Origin: Blautia_A aquisgranensis
Lineage (GTDB): Bacteria > Bacillota > Clostridia > Lachnospirales > Lachnospiraceae
Reading direction: 5' to 3'
Length of the DNA stretch: 64,000 nucleotides
NCBI RefSeq assembly: GCF_040096615.1
Contig: NZ_JBBMEJ010000006.1
Span: forward strand, 62,001 to 126,000
Program-made: the position numbers and the translations under genes
The notes under the pieces: generated by a model
Seen by the model: the letters and a program-made list of their open reading frames with translations, nothing else
Databases searched by the model: none
What the model was told of the DNA's origin: nothing
Part shown: positions 34,236 to 42,736 of the stretch, piece by piece
Layout: each line of letters opens with the position of its first letter
Position numbering within the stretch: position 1 is the stretch's first letter

Positions 34236-34628
34236 ATGGAACAGGTAGAAAAATTTTTAAAAGAAGCAGAAACATATTATCTGGCAACGGTAGAAGGCGA
34301 TCAGCCTAGAGTTCGCCCATTTGGTACGGCGCATATTTTTGAAGGCAAGCTTTACATTCAGACAGGTAAGAAGAAGGATGTTTCCAAACAGTTGCACATG
34401 AACCCAAAGGCTGAACTTTGTGCTTTCAAAGGTGGTGAGTGGATTCGTGTTGCTGGTGAACTGGTCGAGGACGATCGTATTGAAGCGAGACAGTCTATGC
34501 TGGATGCTTATCCGAGCCTGCAGAAAATGTATTCCGCAAATGATGGAAATACGGAGGTATTTTACTTCAAAAATGCTACTGCCACGATTTGCGCCTTTAC
34601 TCATGAACCGGTTGTGATTAAGTTTTAA
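34236..34628 (+). CDS. Pyridoxamine 5'-phosphate oxidase-fold flavoprotein
   Basis: 130-residue protein of the PNPOx-like split-barrel superfamily. The pattern TYYLATVEGDQPRVRPFGTAHIFEGKLYIQTGKKKDVSKQL matches the FMN-binding half-barrel of small family members. True PNPO is longer (~200 residues) and has more phosphate-binding arginines, so a vitamin B6 role is unlikely; small relatives bind FMN, F420 or heme. RBS GAAAGGA precedes the ATG. It lies 24 bases after glmS and is probably cotranscribed. Confidence 0.85.
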   Translation: MEQVEKFLKEAETYYLATVEGDQPRVRPFGTAHIFEGKLYIQTGKKKDVSKQLHMNPKAELCAFKGGEWIRVAGELVEDDRIEARQSMLDAYPSLQKMYSANDGNTEVFYFKNATATICAFTHEPVVIKF

Positions 34629-34656
34629 CCGGATTTTGTAAAATAATTAAAACTGT

Positions 34657-34733
34657 CAAGTGCCTCGAGCACGGTATGGAAATACTGCAGAAGTTCTGAC
34701 GTTTTTGTATCAAACCGTGCTTTGAGGCACTTG
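34657..34733. repeat. Long inverted repeat between the PNPOx-like gene and the decayed kinase
   Basis: The 19-base arm CAAGTGCCTCGAGCACGGT (34657-34675) is complementary to ACCGTGCTTTGAGGCACTTG (34714-34733) apart from one small interruption. The intervening 38 bases contain a smaller CTGCAGAA/TTCTG pairing. No T run follows immediately, although TTTTT occurs at 34742. It could be the terminator of the upstream unit, an RNA element, or a degenerate miniature element. Confidence 0.8.
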
Positions 34734-34784
34734 CTGCAATATTTTTACCGGCAAAAGTATACTGACACAGAAAAGGGATACCTC

Positions 34785-36523
34785 ATGAAGAAGAATACAC
34801 GTATAATTATAAACCATGTGCTGGCTTTGCTGATTCTGCTGGGAATCGCAGTGCCAGTTTTGTTTACCACAGAGCGGATGGATTTTTTTCGAAAGAACCT
34901 GTTGTGGAAACGAAGGTGAAAATGAATGGAGAGGATGCTCCGGTTTTGAAAATCGCAACGGACTATGATTTCTGTCCGAATTCTTATATTAATAAAGAGG
35001 GAGATCTGTCCGGACTTTACATTGAGGTTATGACAGAAGCAGTTAACCGTCTTGGGATGAAGCCGGTTTTTGAAACTTCCAACTGGATGGGATGCCGTAA
35101 GATGCTTACAGATGGTGATGTGGATGTCCTGCCTGGACGGGAGTTTTTTTCCAATATGGAAGGAACGTTGCGGACGATACTAGTGTGCTCCGATGAATTG
35201 CGTGTATATGAAAAGAAAAAGATCGACAGTGCGGCAGCTCTTGCCGGAAAAAAAGTGGCATTAATGGCAAGATCTGTGATTGAGACTACCTACGATCTGC
35301 AGTGCAAATATGTGGAATATACGATAAACACAGAGATTCTTGAGGCGGTGGAAAACGGAGAGGTAGATTACGGAATCTGTCATGGTGCGGTTGCCACCAA
35401 GATTATAGAGAAGAATGATTTTCACCTTGTCTCAGGACTGAGCATTGCGAAGAGTTATCCTGCTCTTGCAGTGCGGGATGATCAGTCAGAACTTCGAGAT
35501 AATCTGAATAATACGCTGCAGGAAATGTCATTAGATGGAACAATCGGACATCTGCAGGATAAATGGATCACAGAGTTTACCAGAAATACATCTTTATCTT
35601 ATGTTCTGAAGCATAATGCAATATTTTATGTTACGTTTATCATAAGCATTATCGTACTTCTGGTTATTGTAATCGCTTTCCGGGTGGTATACGATTATCA
35701 GGAGAAATATATCAATATTCTGCTGGAATACCAGGAGAAGCTGAAACGCTCAAATGAGGAGAAGCAGCAGGCCAATCGTGCAAAGAGCGAATTTTTATCC
35801 CATATGTCCTATGATATCCAACATCCGTACCTGCTTGGAAGTCCGGCACATCTCAGACGGATTCTCCTGAATCTGATCAGCAATGCTTTGCGTTATAACA
35901 AGCCGGAGGGCTCGATTGACGTATATATCAGTGAACTGAACAGTGATGACAGATATGCTTCGTTTGAGTTGAAGGTACAGGATACAGGTATCGGTATGAG
36001 CAGAGAATTTCTGGAAAAAAGTCTCTTCAAACCTTTTACACAGGAAGATGACCGTGTACGTACGGAGTATTATGGAACCGGACTTGGAATGTCCATTGTA
36101 AAAGAGCTCGTAACTGGTATGAATAGTACGATACAGGCTGAAAGCGAGCCTGGAAAGGGGACGACTTTTACGATCCGGCTGTCGCTGAAGATCAATCACG
36201 ATGCAATACAGCAGCAGAATGTGTTGGGGAAACAGTCTCATGATATTAGCGGAATGCGACTTCTGGTTGCAGAGGATAATCAGCTGAACCTTGAGATTAT
36301 ACTGTGTATGTTGGAATTGGAAGGGGCAGAAGTAGTGTCTGTGCAGAACGAACAAGAGGCAGTAGAAGAATTTGAAGCTTCCGCGCCCGGAACTTATGAC
36401 GCGATCCTTATGGACATTATGATGCCGGTTATGGATGGACTGGAGGCTGCAAGGAAGATTCGAGGATTATACCGGAAGGATGCAGGTACGATCCCGATCA
36501 TTGCCAGGTATAAAAAAATATAA
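34785..36523 (+). pseudogene. Decayed BvgS-like hybrid sensor kinase (binding-domain / kinase / receiver)
   Basis: Remnant of a large hybrid histidine kinase. (1) The signal/anchor segment MKKNTRIIINHVLALLILLG reads from 34785 but shifts frame at a T7 run (34883-34889) and stops at 34919; one added T would restore FSKEPVVETKVKMNGEDAPVLKIATDY. (2) An intact SBP_bac_3-like domain follows (to about 35600), then a membrane helix and coiled coil. (3) The phospho-acceptor box reads FLSHMSYDIQHP: the expected His codon CAT is TAT (35810-35812). (4) About 80-100 residues of dimerization domain are missing at ~35825-35840; sequence jumps to HLRRILLNLISNALRYN. (5) ATPase G boxes (DTGIGM, GTGLGMSIV) remain. 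(6) The receiver keeps LMDIMMP but ends abruptly at TIPIIARYKKI, without its last third or any Hpt domain. Confidence 0.88.
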
Positions 36524-36530
36524 TCTTTTG

Positions 36531-36559
36531 TTGTAATCTGGGATTTGATGTGGCATAAT
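36531..36559 (+). promoter_or_regulatory. Candidate promoter of the Na/Pi transporter gene
   Basis: TTGTAA and CATAAT are 17 bases apart. The leader to 36680 holds two adjacent hairpins: AAAATGT/ACATTTT (36600-36606, 36613-36619) and TCAGGAG/CTCCTGA (36619-36625, 36633-36639). Confidence 0.5.
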
Positions 36560-36679
36560 AAATAGGAAAATGTTAAAAATAAGAAAAATCCAGGTTAAGA
36601 AAATGTAAAATGACATTTTCAGGAGAACACTGCTCCTGACCGATCATGGCAGGATGCGAGTATGACAAAGGAGAAAATT

Positions 36680-38488
36680 ATGGCGATTTTTTCAATGATC
36701 TTATCTTTGTTATGTGGAGTATCATTATTTCTTTTCGGAATGTCCCTGATGGGCGATGGTCTGAAGCTGGCAGCAGGTAACAAGCTGGAAGCTTTTCTTT
36801 ACAAGATGACCAATACTCCGCTGAAAGGTGTCGCACTTGGTACAGGTGTTACCAGTGTGATTCAGTCGTCCTCTGCGACGACCGTTATGGTAATCGGTTT
36901 CGTAAACTCTGGTATGATGAAGCTGAAACAGGCAATCGGTATTATCATGGGAGCCAATATTGGAACCAGTATCACAGGCTGGATCTTATGTCTTTCCTAT
37001 ATTGAGGGATCCAACGGAATCGCAAGTATTCTTTCCACAGCAACGATTTCTGCTGTTGTGGCTGTAGTTGGTATTATTTTCCGTATGTTCTGTAAGCGTA
37101 CCTTACATAAGAATGTAGGAAATATCATGCTTGGTTTTGCCATTCTGATGACTGGTATGCAGATGATGAGTGGTGCGGTTTCTCCGCTGCGGGAGAGCCC
37201 GGTATTTATCAAGATGCTGACGATGTTTTCCAACCCGATCGCAGGTATCCTGGTTGGTATTGCTTTTACAGCAGTACTGCAGAGTGCTTCTGCGACAGTT
37301 GGTGTGCTGCAGGCTCTTTCCGTAACCGGAATCCTGACTTTTGCAAGTGCATTTCCAATCGTCCTTGGTATCGGTGTTGGTGCAGCCTGTCCGGTCCTGA
37401 TCTCTGCGATCGGAGCTAATAAGAATGGTAAGAGAACAGCACTTGTATATCTGATCAATGACCTGTTCGGTCTGATCCTGTGGTCTGTGATCTTCTATAC
37501 TGTGAATGCGTTCGTACATTTTTCCTTTATGGATATGACCATGACACCGGTAGCAATCGCACTTCTGAACACAGTGTTCCGTCTGGCAACCGTTATCGTA
37601 CTGTTCCCGTTTATTCCGAAGATCGAGAAGCTGGTATGCTGGCTTGTTAAGGATAACAAGGAGGATCTTGAGGATGAGGCTGATTTTGATCTTCTTGAGG
37701 AGCGCCTTCTGAATTATCCGGCTCTTGCCATTGCACAGTGCCACCGTGTTATGAACGGTATGTCCAAGAAGCTTCGCAAAAATGTCAACAGAGCCATGAA
37801 TCTTCTGAATGACTATCAGCAGGACAAATACGATAAGGTACAGCGCAAGGAGGATCTGATCGATAAATACGAGAGCCGTCTTGGTGAATATCTGATTCAG
37901 CTTACGAAACGTGAGATGAATACTGCACAGACAAGACAGGCTTCCCTGTATCTGCATACGATCAGTGACTTTGAGCGTATCGGTGATCATGCTTCTTATA
38001 TTGCGCATATGTCCAGCGAGATGCATGATAATCACACGAATTTCTCTCAGGAAGCGTGGGATGAGCTGAATATTGTCATGGAGGCTGTTCGTGAAGAGAT
38101 CAATATGACCTGTAATGCATTTATGAAGGATGATAAGGAACTGGCACAGAGAGTAGCACCTCTCGGAGCCGTGATCACTGGTCTTTGCGATATGCTGAAG
38201 ATGAGTCATGTAGAGCGTCTCAGCCAGGGCAAATGTGGTCTGGAAGAGGGAACAGTATTCAGTGATATCCTGAACAGCTTCTGCCGTATTGCAACACATT
38301 GTGCAAGTGCAATGGTAGCACTTGTGAAGAGTAGTGAGGAGAGTTCTGATATGCACATTCACGATTCCAAGATCTATCCGACAAACAGTACAGAGTATTA
38401 TTCCTATTTTAATGAATACAGCCAGAAATATGACCTTGGCAAGCAGGAAGGTCATATGCTCAGCATGGAGCCTGAGGAAGTTGAATAA
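36680..38488 (+). CDS. Na+/phosphate cotransporter with C-terminal PhoU-like domain
   Basis: About 602 residues. The N-terminal half has roughly eight to nine membrane helices and the two inverted-repeat signature motifs of NptA/SLC34-type carriers: GTGVTSVIQSSSATTVMVIGF and IAFTAVLQSASATVGVLQAL (the QSSSA pair that binds Na+ and phosphate). The C-terminal ~230 residues are a helical PhoU-like domain (DFERIGDHASYIAHMS), as in the common bacterial fusion. ATG 36680 is chosen because AAAGGAG lies six bases upstream; ATG 36662 is an alternative adding six residues. Its imported ion is inferred to be phosphate. Confidence 0.93.
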   Translation: MAIFSMILSLLCGVSLFLFGMSLMGDGLKLAAGNKLEAFLYKMTNTPLKGVALGTGVTSVIQSSSATTVMVIGFVNSGMMKLKQAIGIIMGANIGTSITGWILCLSYIEGSNGIASILSTATISAVVAVVGIIFRMFCKRTLHKNVGNIMLGFAILMTGMQMMSGAVSPLRESPVFIKMLTMFSNPIAGILVGIAFTAVLQSASATVGVLQALSVTGILTFASAFPIVLGIGVGAACPVLISAIGANKNGKRTALVYLINDLFGLILWSVIFYTVNAFVHFSFMDMTMTPVAIALLNTVFRLATVIVLFPFIPKIEKLVCWLVKDNKEDLEDEADFDLLEERLLNYPALAIAQCHRVMNGMSKKLRKNVNRAMNLLNDYQQDKYDKVQRKEDLIDKYESRLGEYLIQLTKREMNTAQTRQASLYLHTISDFERIGDHASYIAHMSSEMHDNHTNFSQEAWDELNIVMEAVREEINMTCNAFMKDDKELAQRVAPLGAVITGLCDMLKMSHVERLSQGKCGLEEGTVFSDILNSFCRIATHCASAMVALVKSSEESSDMHIHDSKIYPTNSTEYYSYFNEYSQKYDLGKQEGHMLSMEPEEVE

Positions 38489-38496
38489 GATGAGTT

Positions 38497-38528
38497 ATGA
38501 GGCGGATTTTTATCTGCCTCATTTTTTT
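38497..38528 (+). terminator. Terminator after the Na/Pi transporter gene
   Basis: ATGAGGCGGAT (38497-38507) pairs with ATCTGCCTCAT (38512-38522) with one wobble, followed by seven Ts. Confidence 0.9.
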
Positions 38529-38650
38529 CGATTTACAGTGTCTTTCAGACCAAAAATCTGGTAAAATACTTTCTGGAAATATATTGATTCAATGATTAAG
38601 AGATACGATATTCCAATTCAAGAAAGTAGTAGTGTCAGGAGAATTTATTT

Positions 38651-39472
38651 ATGTCAAATATTATAGAAATCACAGATTTTAATGCGCCGGAGCTGGACGT
38701 GTATGCCAGAATTTCCGAAGTACAGCTTCTGAATCGGGCGGAGCCGGAGAAAGGAATCTTTATCGCGGAGAGTCCGAAGGTGATCGAACGGGCACTGGAT
38801 GCGGGATGTGAAGCGATTTCTTTTCTGGTAGAACATAAGCATATCGAGGGAGAGGCACGGGAACTGATTCGGCGATGCGGAGAAATACCGGTTTACACAG
38901 CGGAGTTTGATGTGCTGACGCAGCTGACAGGTTTTAAGCTTACAAGAGGAATGCTTTGCGCTATGAGAAGACCTTTGCTTCCGGGAATCGATGAAGTATG
39001 CAAAAATGCTCACAGGATCGCGGTTCTGGAGAATGTGGTAAATCCTACGAATATAGGAGCAATCTTCCGTTCTGCGGCAGCTCTTGGAATGGATGCGGTG
39101 CTTCTGACGCCGGGCTGCAGCAATCCATTGTATCGCCGTGCGATCCGGGTCAGCATGGGAACTGTTTTTCAGATTCCGTGGACTTTTTTTGACGAAAAGA
39201 CAGACTGGAAAACTGATGGGATCTGCAAGATTCAGGAGATGGGATTTAAGACAGCTGCCATGGCGCTGAGAGAAGATTCTGTGGATATTGATGATCCGAA
39301 GCTTCTTTCGGAGGAGAAGCTGGCGATCGTTCTGGGAACAGAAGGAGATGGACTTGCCACGGAGACAATCGCAGATTGTGATTATACAGTTTGTATTCCT
39401 ATGGCGCATGGGGTGGATTCACTGAATGTCGCAGCGGCCAGTGCGGTTGCATTCTGGCAGCTGGGAAGATAA
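38651..39472 (+). CDS. SpoU/TrmH-family RNA 2'-O-methyltransferase
   Basis: 273-residue methyltransferase of the SPOUT (knotted) superfamily. The N-terminal part is a substrate-binding domain (GIFIAESPKVIERAL); the C-terminal part has the three SpoU motifs: ENVVNPTNIGAIFRSA, IVLGTEGDGL and IPMAHGVDSLNVAAASAVA. It would methylate the 2'-O of a ribose in rRNA or tRNA using SAM; the target base is not readable from sequence. The start follows CAGGAGA. The mscL remnant begins about 20 bases after its stop. Confidence 0.92.
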   Translation: MSNIIEITDFNAPELDVYARISEVQLLNRAEPEKGIFIAESPKVIERALDAGCEAISFLVEHKHIEGEARELIRRCGEIPVYTAEFDVLTQLTGFKLTRGMLCAMRRPLLPGIDEVCKNAHRIAVLENVVNPTNIGAIFRSAAALGMDAVLLTPGCSNPLYRRAIRVSMGTVFQIPWTFFDEKTDWKTDGICKIQEMGFKTAAMALREDSVDIDDPKLLSEEKLAIVLGTEGDGLATETIADCDYTVCIPMAHGVDSLNVAAASAVAFWQLGR

Positions 39473-39494
39473 TAAAAAGAGGGAGGAACTACAT

Positions 39495-39689
39495 ACGAAA
39501 AAATTTCTTGAGGAATTCAAGGCGTTTGCACTGCGTGGCAATGTCATGGACATGGCTATTGGTGCGAAGAAGGAAGAAGAAGCGGCACCGACTACCAAGG
39601 TATGTCCGTTCTGTAAGAGTGAGATTGATATAGAAGCTACACGCTGTCCGCACTGTACATCTGTTCTGAATGAAACAGAAGAAAAATAG
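39495..39689 (+). pseudogene. mscL: mscL remnant: lost start codon and deleted pore region
   Basis: After a good ribosome site (GGGAGGA, 39481-39487) the frame reads ACG-AAA-AAA-TTT-CTT, i.e. T-KKFLEEFKAFALRGNVMDMAIG, the exact N-terminal segment of the large-conductance mechanosensitive channel MscL, but with ACG where ATG is expected. At residue 23 the sequence jumps straight to AKKEEEAAPTTKVCPFCKSE..TRCPHC, the charged linker and zinc ribbon that end clostridial MscL proteins. Both membrane helices and the periplasmic loop (roughly 80 residues) are missing, in frame. 64 codons remain, against roughly 140 for an intact gene. No in-frame ATG gives the native N-terminus. A small zinc-ribbon peptide could still be made if ACG initiates weakly. 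Confidence 0.85.
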
Positions 39690-39725
39690 TATCAGACAGG
39701 AGTGGCTTGTAATATTCTGATATTG

Positions 39726-39781
39726 AAAAAAGTCCCCATTAACTGCTTATTGCAATTAAAACAGTAGATGGGGACTTTTTT
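39726..39781. terminator. Bidirectional terminator between the mscL remnant and the PucR gene
   Basis: AAAAAAGTCCCCAT (39726-39739) is perfectly complementary to ATGGGGACTTTTTT (39768-39781), so each strand has a hairpin followed by a T run. Confidence 0.93.
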
Positions 39782-39782
39782 G

Positions 39783-41330
39783 TCAGTTTTTTGAAGGCGT
39801 GTTGCCTCGATTTTCGCTTTCCATATCCATCAGATGAAAAGAAAGCAGCAGATATAAGATTTCATCCCGGTCAGTAAGGTCAGAATCCAGAAAAGCCTTG
39901 ATTTTATCCAGACGGTAAAGCAGCGTTGTCCGGTGGATGAACAGTGCGTTGGCAGTATGAGCAATATTCTGGTTGTGTTCCAGAAGACAGCGCAGGGTAT
40001 CGTAGAGATGTGACTGACCGGCTTCGTCCTTGTATTTCATGGCCAGTAGCTTTTCGTGACAGACCATGTAGGCTGGCAGTTTTCGGGTAGCCTGCTCCAG
40101 AATGTAGGGCAGAGCAATGGTATTAAAGTGATGAATGCTTTCGGCAGGATTTTTGCGTTTGCCGACCTGGAGAGCAACGGAGGCCTGGATGTACTGTCTG
40201 TGAAAATTAAAATGTCCCAGCATTTTCCGGCTGTATCCGGCACTCAGCATGCTGCTTTTGATGAACCCCTCGATTTTATCGGAAATCTCATGAACGGTCA
40301 TGGTACAAAGGTCGAGATTGATAAAAAGAATGGCATTTCCCTTATATTCGGTCGCACAGCTTGCTGGAATTGTATTTTCAAGGTAATTGCAGATGGCATT
40401 AAGCGTCAGATTTTTCTGATCAATAAGCCCGGTCTGTACCAGAATACACAGATACATATGGGAGGAAAGCCATCCGACATTGGTCAGCTGCTGGCTGATC
40501 TTTACATAGTCTGCACCTGGATCTGTGAGGATCGAGATAAAGATCTGATGCAGCGGAAAGGCTTTGTCCCGGTTGTGCATGATACCTGTGGAGAGCGCAT
40601 GGGACACCATCTGGGAAAGATATTCCAGGATAAATCCAAAGGTGTCATCCAGTGGTGCCTCCCCCGTAGAAAACATCAGCCGGTATACGGCTTTGTCGTT
40701 ATTGGAAATATTCACACAGAGAGCCGGAACAGAAATACCATTTCCTGGATAGTAGAAGTAGCCTGTTTTATAAAAAGCATCCTCATAATTGGGATCCTGT
40801 TTCAGACTGTCTACCAGGGTCCAGGAAGCTTCACTGGAGCCCAGTACGGAGTTTGAAAGACCGTCGAGCGGCCAGCTCCGGGAAGCGATGATCGTGAAAT
40901 CCATGCCGATCAGCATCATGGGATTCGGTATGATACAGTCTGTCAGATCCAGAAGTTCCTGTATGGAGGCGTTTCTGAGCCGGGAATCCATAAGAGACTG
41001 GTTCCACTGGTCATACAGAAGAAAAATTTCCTGCAGCCTGTTGAGAACTGTGTTGGCAGGGATATCCTCCGGGATAATACACATATTGGGCTGGGAAAGA
41101 CCGGAATTCCGGTATTCGGTTCCAACCATCAGAAAAAGAATGTTCTTCGGGTGACGGAAGGTTAACTGAAAGTCAGGATCCGTGACAAGATAGATTCTTC
41201 CATCCTTAAGTGGAACCTGCCTCTCATAGCAGACAGGGCAGGAAAGAACGGGGGAAACATCCAGTCTTGAGGTATGTATGGGAAAAGATTTCTGCAGATG
41301 ATAGCAGATTAGCTTAGCACTGAGCTTCAA
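39783..41330 (-). CDS. PucR/CdaR-type transcriptional regulator
   Basis: 515-residue regulator. The C-terminus is the PucR helix-turn-helix (HTH_30): LLEHNQNIAHTANALFIHRTTLLYRLDKIKAFL. The middle is a GGDEF-like degenerate domain typical of CdaR relatives; the N-terminal ~250 residues form a sensory region containing a CPVC pair (residues 31-34) near the start. The start is TTG at 41330, set by AAGGAGG seven bases upstream. It diverges from the UroD-like gene and probably regulates it from the shared 200-base intergenic region, as PucR proteins commonly act on neighbouring catabolic genes. The effector is unknown. Confidence 0.88.
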   Translation of the reverse strand: MKLSAKLICYHLQKSFPIHTSRLDVSPVLSCPVCYERQVPLKDGRIYLVTDPDFQLTFRHPKNILFLMVGTEYRNSGLSQPNMCIIPEDIPANTVLNRLQEIFLLYDQWNQSLMDSRLRNASIQELLDLTDCIIPNPMMLIGMDFTIIASRSWPLDGLSNSVLGSSEASWTLVDSLKQDPNYEDAFYKTGYFYYPGNGISVPALCVNISNNDKAVYRLMFSTGEAPLDDTFGFILEYLSQMVSHALSTGIMHNRDKAFPLHQIFISILTDPGADYVKISQQLTNVGWLSSHMYLCILVQTGLIDQKNLTLNAICNYLENTIPASCATEYKGNAILFINLDLCTMTVHEISDKIEGFIKSSMLSAGYSRKMLGHFNFHRQYIQASVALQVGKRKNPAESIHHFNTIALPYILEQATRKLPAYMVCHEKLLAMKYKDEAGQSHLYDTLRCLLEHNQNIAHTANALFIHRTTLLYRLDKIKAFLDSDLTDRDEILYLLLSFHLMDMESENRGNTPSKN

Positions 41331-41392
41331 TAGAAATCCTCCTTCCTATATTTTGTAGGAAAATATACAAATAATCACCATATTATGATGAA

Positions 41393-41420
41393 TTGTGATT
41401 CTTCTGATTTTCAGTATAAT
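41393..41420 (+). promoter_or_regulatory. Promoter and possible operator of the UroD-like gene
   Basis: TTGTGA and TATAAT are 16 bases apart. Inverted repeats flank and overlap it: AATCAC (41373-41378) with GTGATT (41395-41400), and GATTCT (41398-41403) with AGAATC (41421-41426). These are candidate PucR sites. Confidence 0.55.
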
Positions 41421-41531
41421 AGAATCATAAAGAAAAAACAAGTGCAGAAATAAGCCTTTTCATGGGGTGTAGCAAAACAGGTGCGGAGAAAAAAGGCTTT
41501 CCTGCATTATAAAGTAGCGGAGGTGTTTTTT

Positions 41532-42527
41532 ATGTTGACAAAAAGACAGAATATGATGGAAGTAATCCGTGGTGGAAATCCAGACCGTTTTGTAAAACAG
41601 TATGAAGGACTGACTTTTGTCCTGAATACACCGTATCAGCTGGAATATCCGATGATGCCCGAGGGACCGGGAGCATCTACTGTTAAATGCGGATGGGGCT
41701 ATTACAATTCCTGGCCTGCAGGAACTCCGGGAGCTTTTCCGCTTCATGACCCGGAACATCTGGTATGCCCAGATGTAACTGAATGGAAGAAATATGTAAA
41801 AGCACCGGATGTCAATTATACAGCAGAGGACTGGAAACCATGCCAGGAGACAATTGCGGGAATCGACCGTAATGAGACAATGGTTGCAGCTCTGATCGCA
41901 CCGGGAGTTTTTGAAATGTGCCATTACCTCTGCGAGATTCAGAATACCATGATGAATTTTTATGAAGAGCCGGAAGCAATGCATGAGCTGATCGAGTACA
42001 TTACAGAGTGGGAGCTGAAATGGGCCGAGCAGATCTGTACTTATATGAAACCGGATGTTATTTTCCATCATGACGACTGGGGAACGCAGAATTCCACATT
42101 CATCAGTGTAGATATGTTCCGTGAATTTTTCCTGGATTCCTACAAACGTATTTATGGTTACTATCACGATCATGGTGTAGAGCTGATCATCCATCATAAT
42201 GACAGTTACAGCGCAACACTGGTTCCGACGATGATTGAGATGGGAATCGATGTATGGCAGGGATGTATGTCTGTAAATGATCTTCCGAAGCTGATCAAAG
42301 AATACGGCAAGGACATCACATTTATGGGTGGTATTGATAATGGTAAGGTAGACCGCTTCAACTGGACACAGGAAATGATCGAGGAAGCTACAGATCAGCT
42401 GTGCAGAGACTGTGGCAAGCTTCATTTTATTCCATGTACCACGCATGGTCTTAACTTCTCCTGCATCCCGGGAGTTTACGAGGCTGTAGACAAAGAAATC
42501 GATAAGATGACAAAAGAACTCTTCTGA
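41532..42527 (+). CDS. Uroporphyrinogen decarboxylase-fold protein (methyltransferase-like)
   Basis: 331-residue protein of the URO-D superfamily, which includes heme-pathway HemE and corrinoid-dependent methyltransferases (MtaA/MtbA/CmuA). Seen: FHHDDWGTQNSTFIS, IIHHNDSYSATLVPTMIEMGIDVWQGCM and FMGGIDNGKVD, the barrel core. It lacks the HemE N-terminal RQAGR-type substrate arginines (it has MMEVIRGGNPDRF), which argues against heme synthesis and for a methyl-transfer or demethylation role. ATG 41532 has GGAGGTG upstream. No corrinoid protein or activator gene is adjacent, so the pathway is unresolved. The divergent PucR gene is the probable regulator. Confidence 0.82.
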   Translation: MLTKRQNMMEVIRGGNPDRFVKQYEGLTFVLNTPYQLEYPMMPEGPGASTVKCGWGYYNSWPAGTPGAFPLHDPEHLVCPDVTEWKKYVKAPDVNYTAEDWKPCQETIAGIDRNETMVAALIAPGVFEMCHYLCEIQNTMMNFYEEPEAMHELIEYITEWELKWAEQICTYMKPDVIFHHDDWGTQNSTFISVDMFREFFLDSYKRIYGYYHDHGVELIIHHNDSYSATLVPTMIEMGIDVWQGCMSVNDLPKLIKEYGKDITFMGGIDNGKVDRFNWTQEMIEEATDQLCRDCGKLHFIPCTTHGLNFSCIPGVYEAVDKEIDKMTKELF

Positions 42528-42587
42528 CTAGAAACAAGGGTAAATGTTAATAACCCTATATAATAAGAAGAAACAGAAATAAAACAG

Positions 42588-42648
42588 GTCGGAAAGATCA
42601 GTGGCAGCCGGAAATCAGGTGCTGCCAGGTGATTTTTCCGGCTTTTTT
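42588..42648 (+). terminator. Terminator after the UroD-like gene
   Basis: An outer stem GTCGGAAAGATCA (42588-42600) with TGATTTTTCCGGC (42630-42642) encloses an inner GGCAGC/GCTGCC stem (42603-42608, 42621-42626); six Ts follow. GCCGGAAATCA (42607-42617) could pair with the same right arm, giving an alternative fold. Confidence 0.85.
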
Positions 42649-42690
42649 GCAGATTTTTTTCAAAAAAAATATTTTGTAAAGCAAAAACGC

Positions 42691-42719
42691 TTGACAGGCA
42701 TGGCGGAATCGTGTATGAT
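42691..42719 (+). promoter_or_regulatory. Promoter of the ylxM-ffh operon
   Basis: A perfect TTGACA and TATGAT are spaced by 17 bases, 17 bases before the ylxM start. Confidence 0.85.
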
Positions 42720-42736
42720 AGCCAAGGTGATTACAG

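Noticed and set aside
37103..38455. A 450-codon minus-strand frame opposite the Na/Pi transporter.
   Set aside because: No domain or start signal; shadow of the transporter gene.
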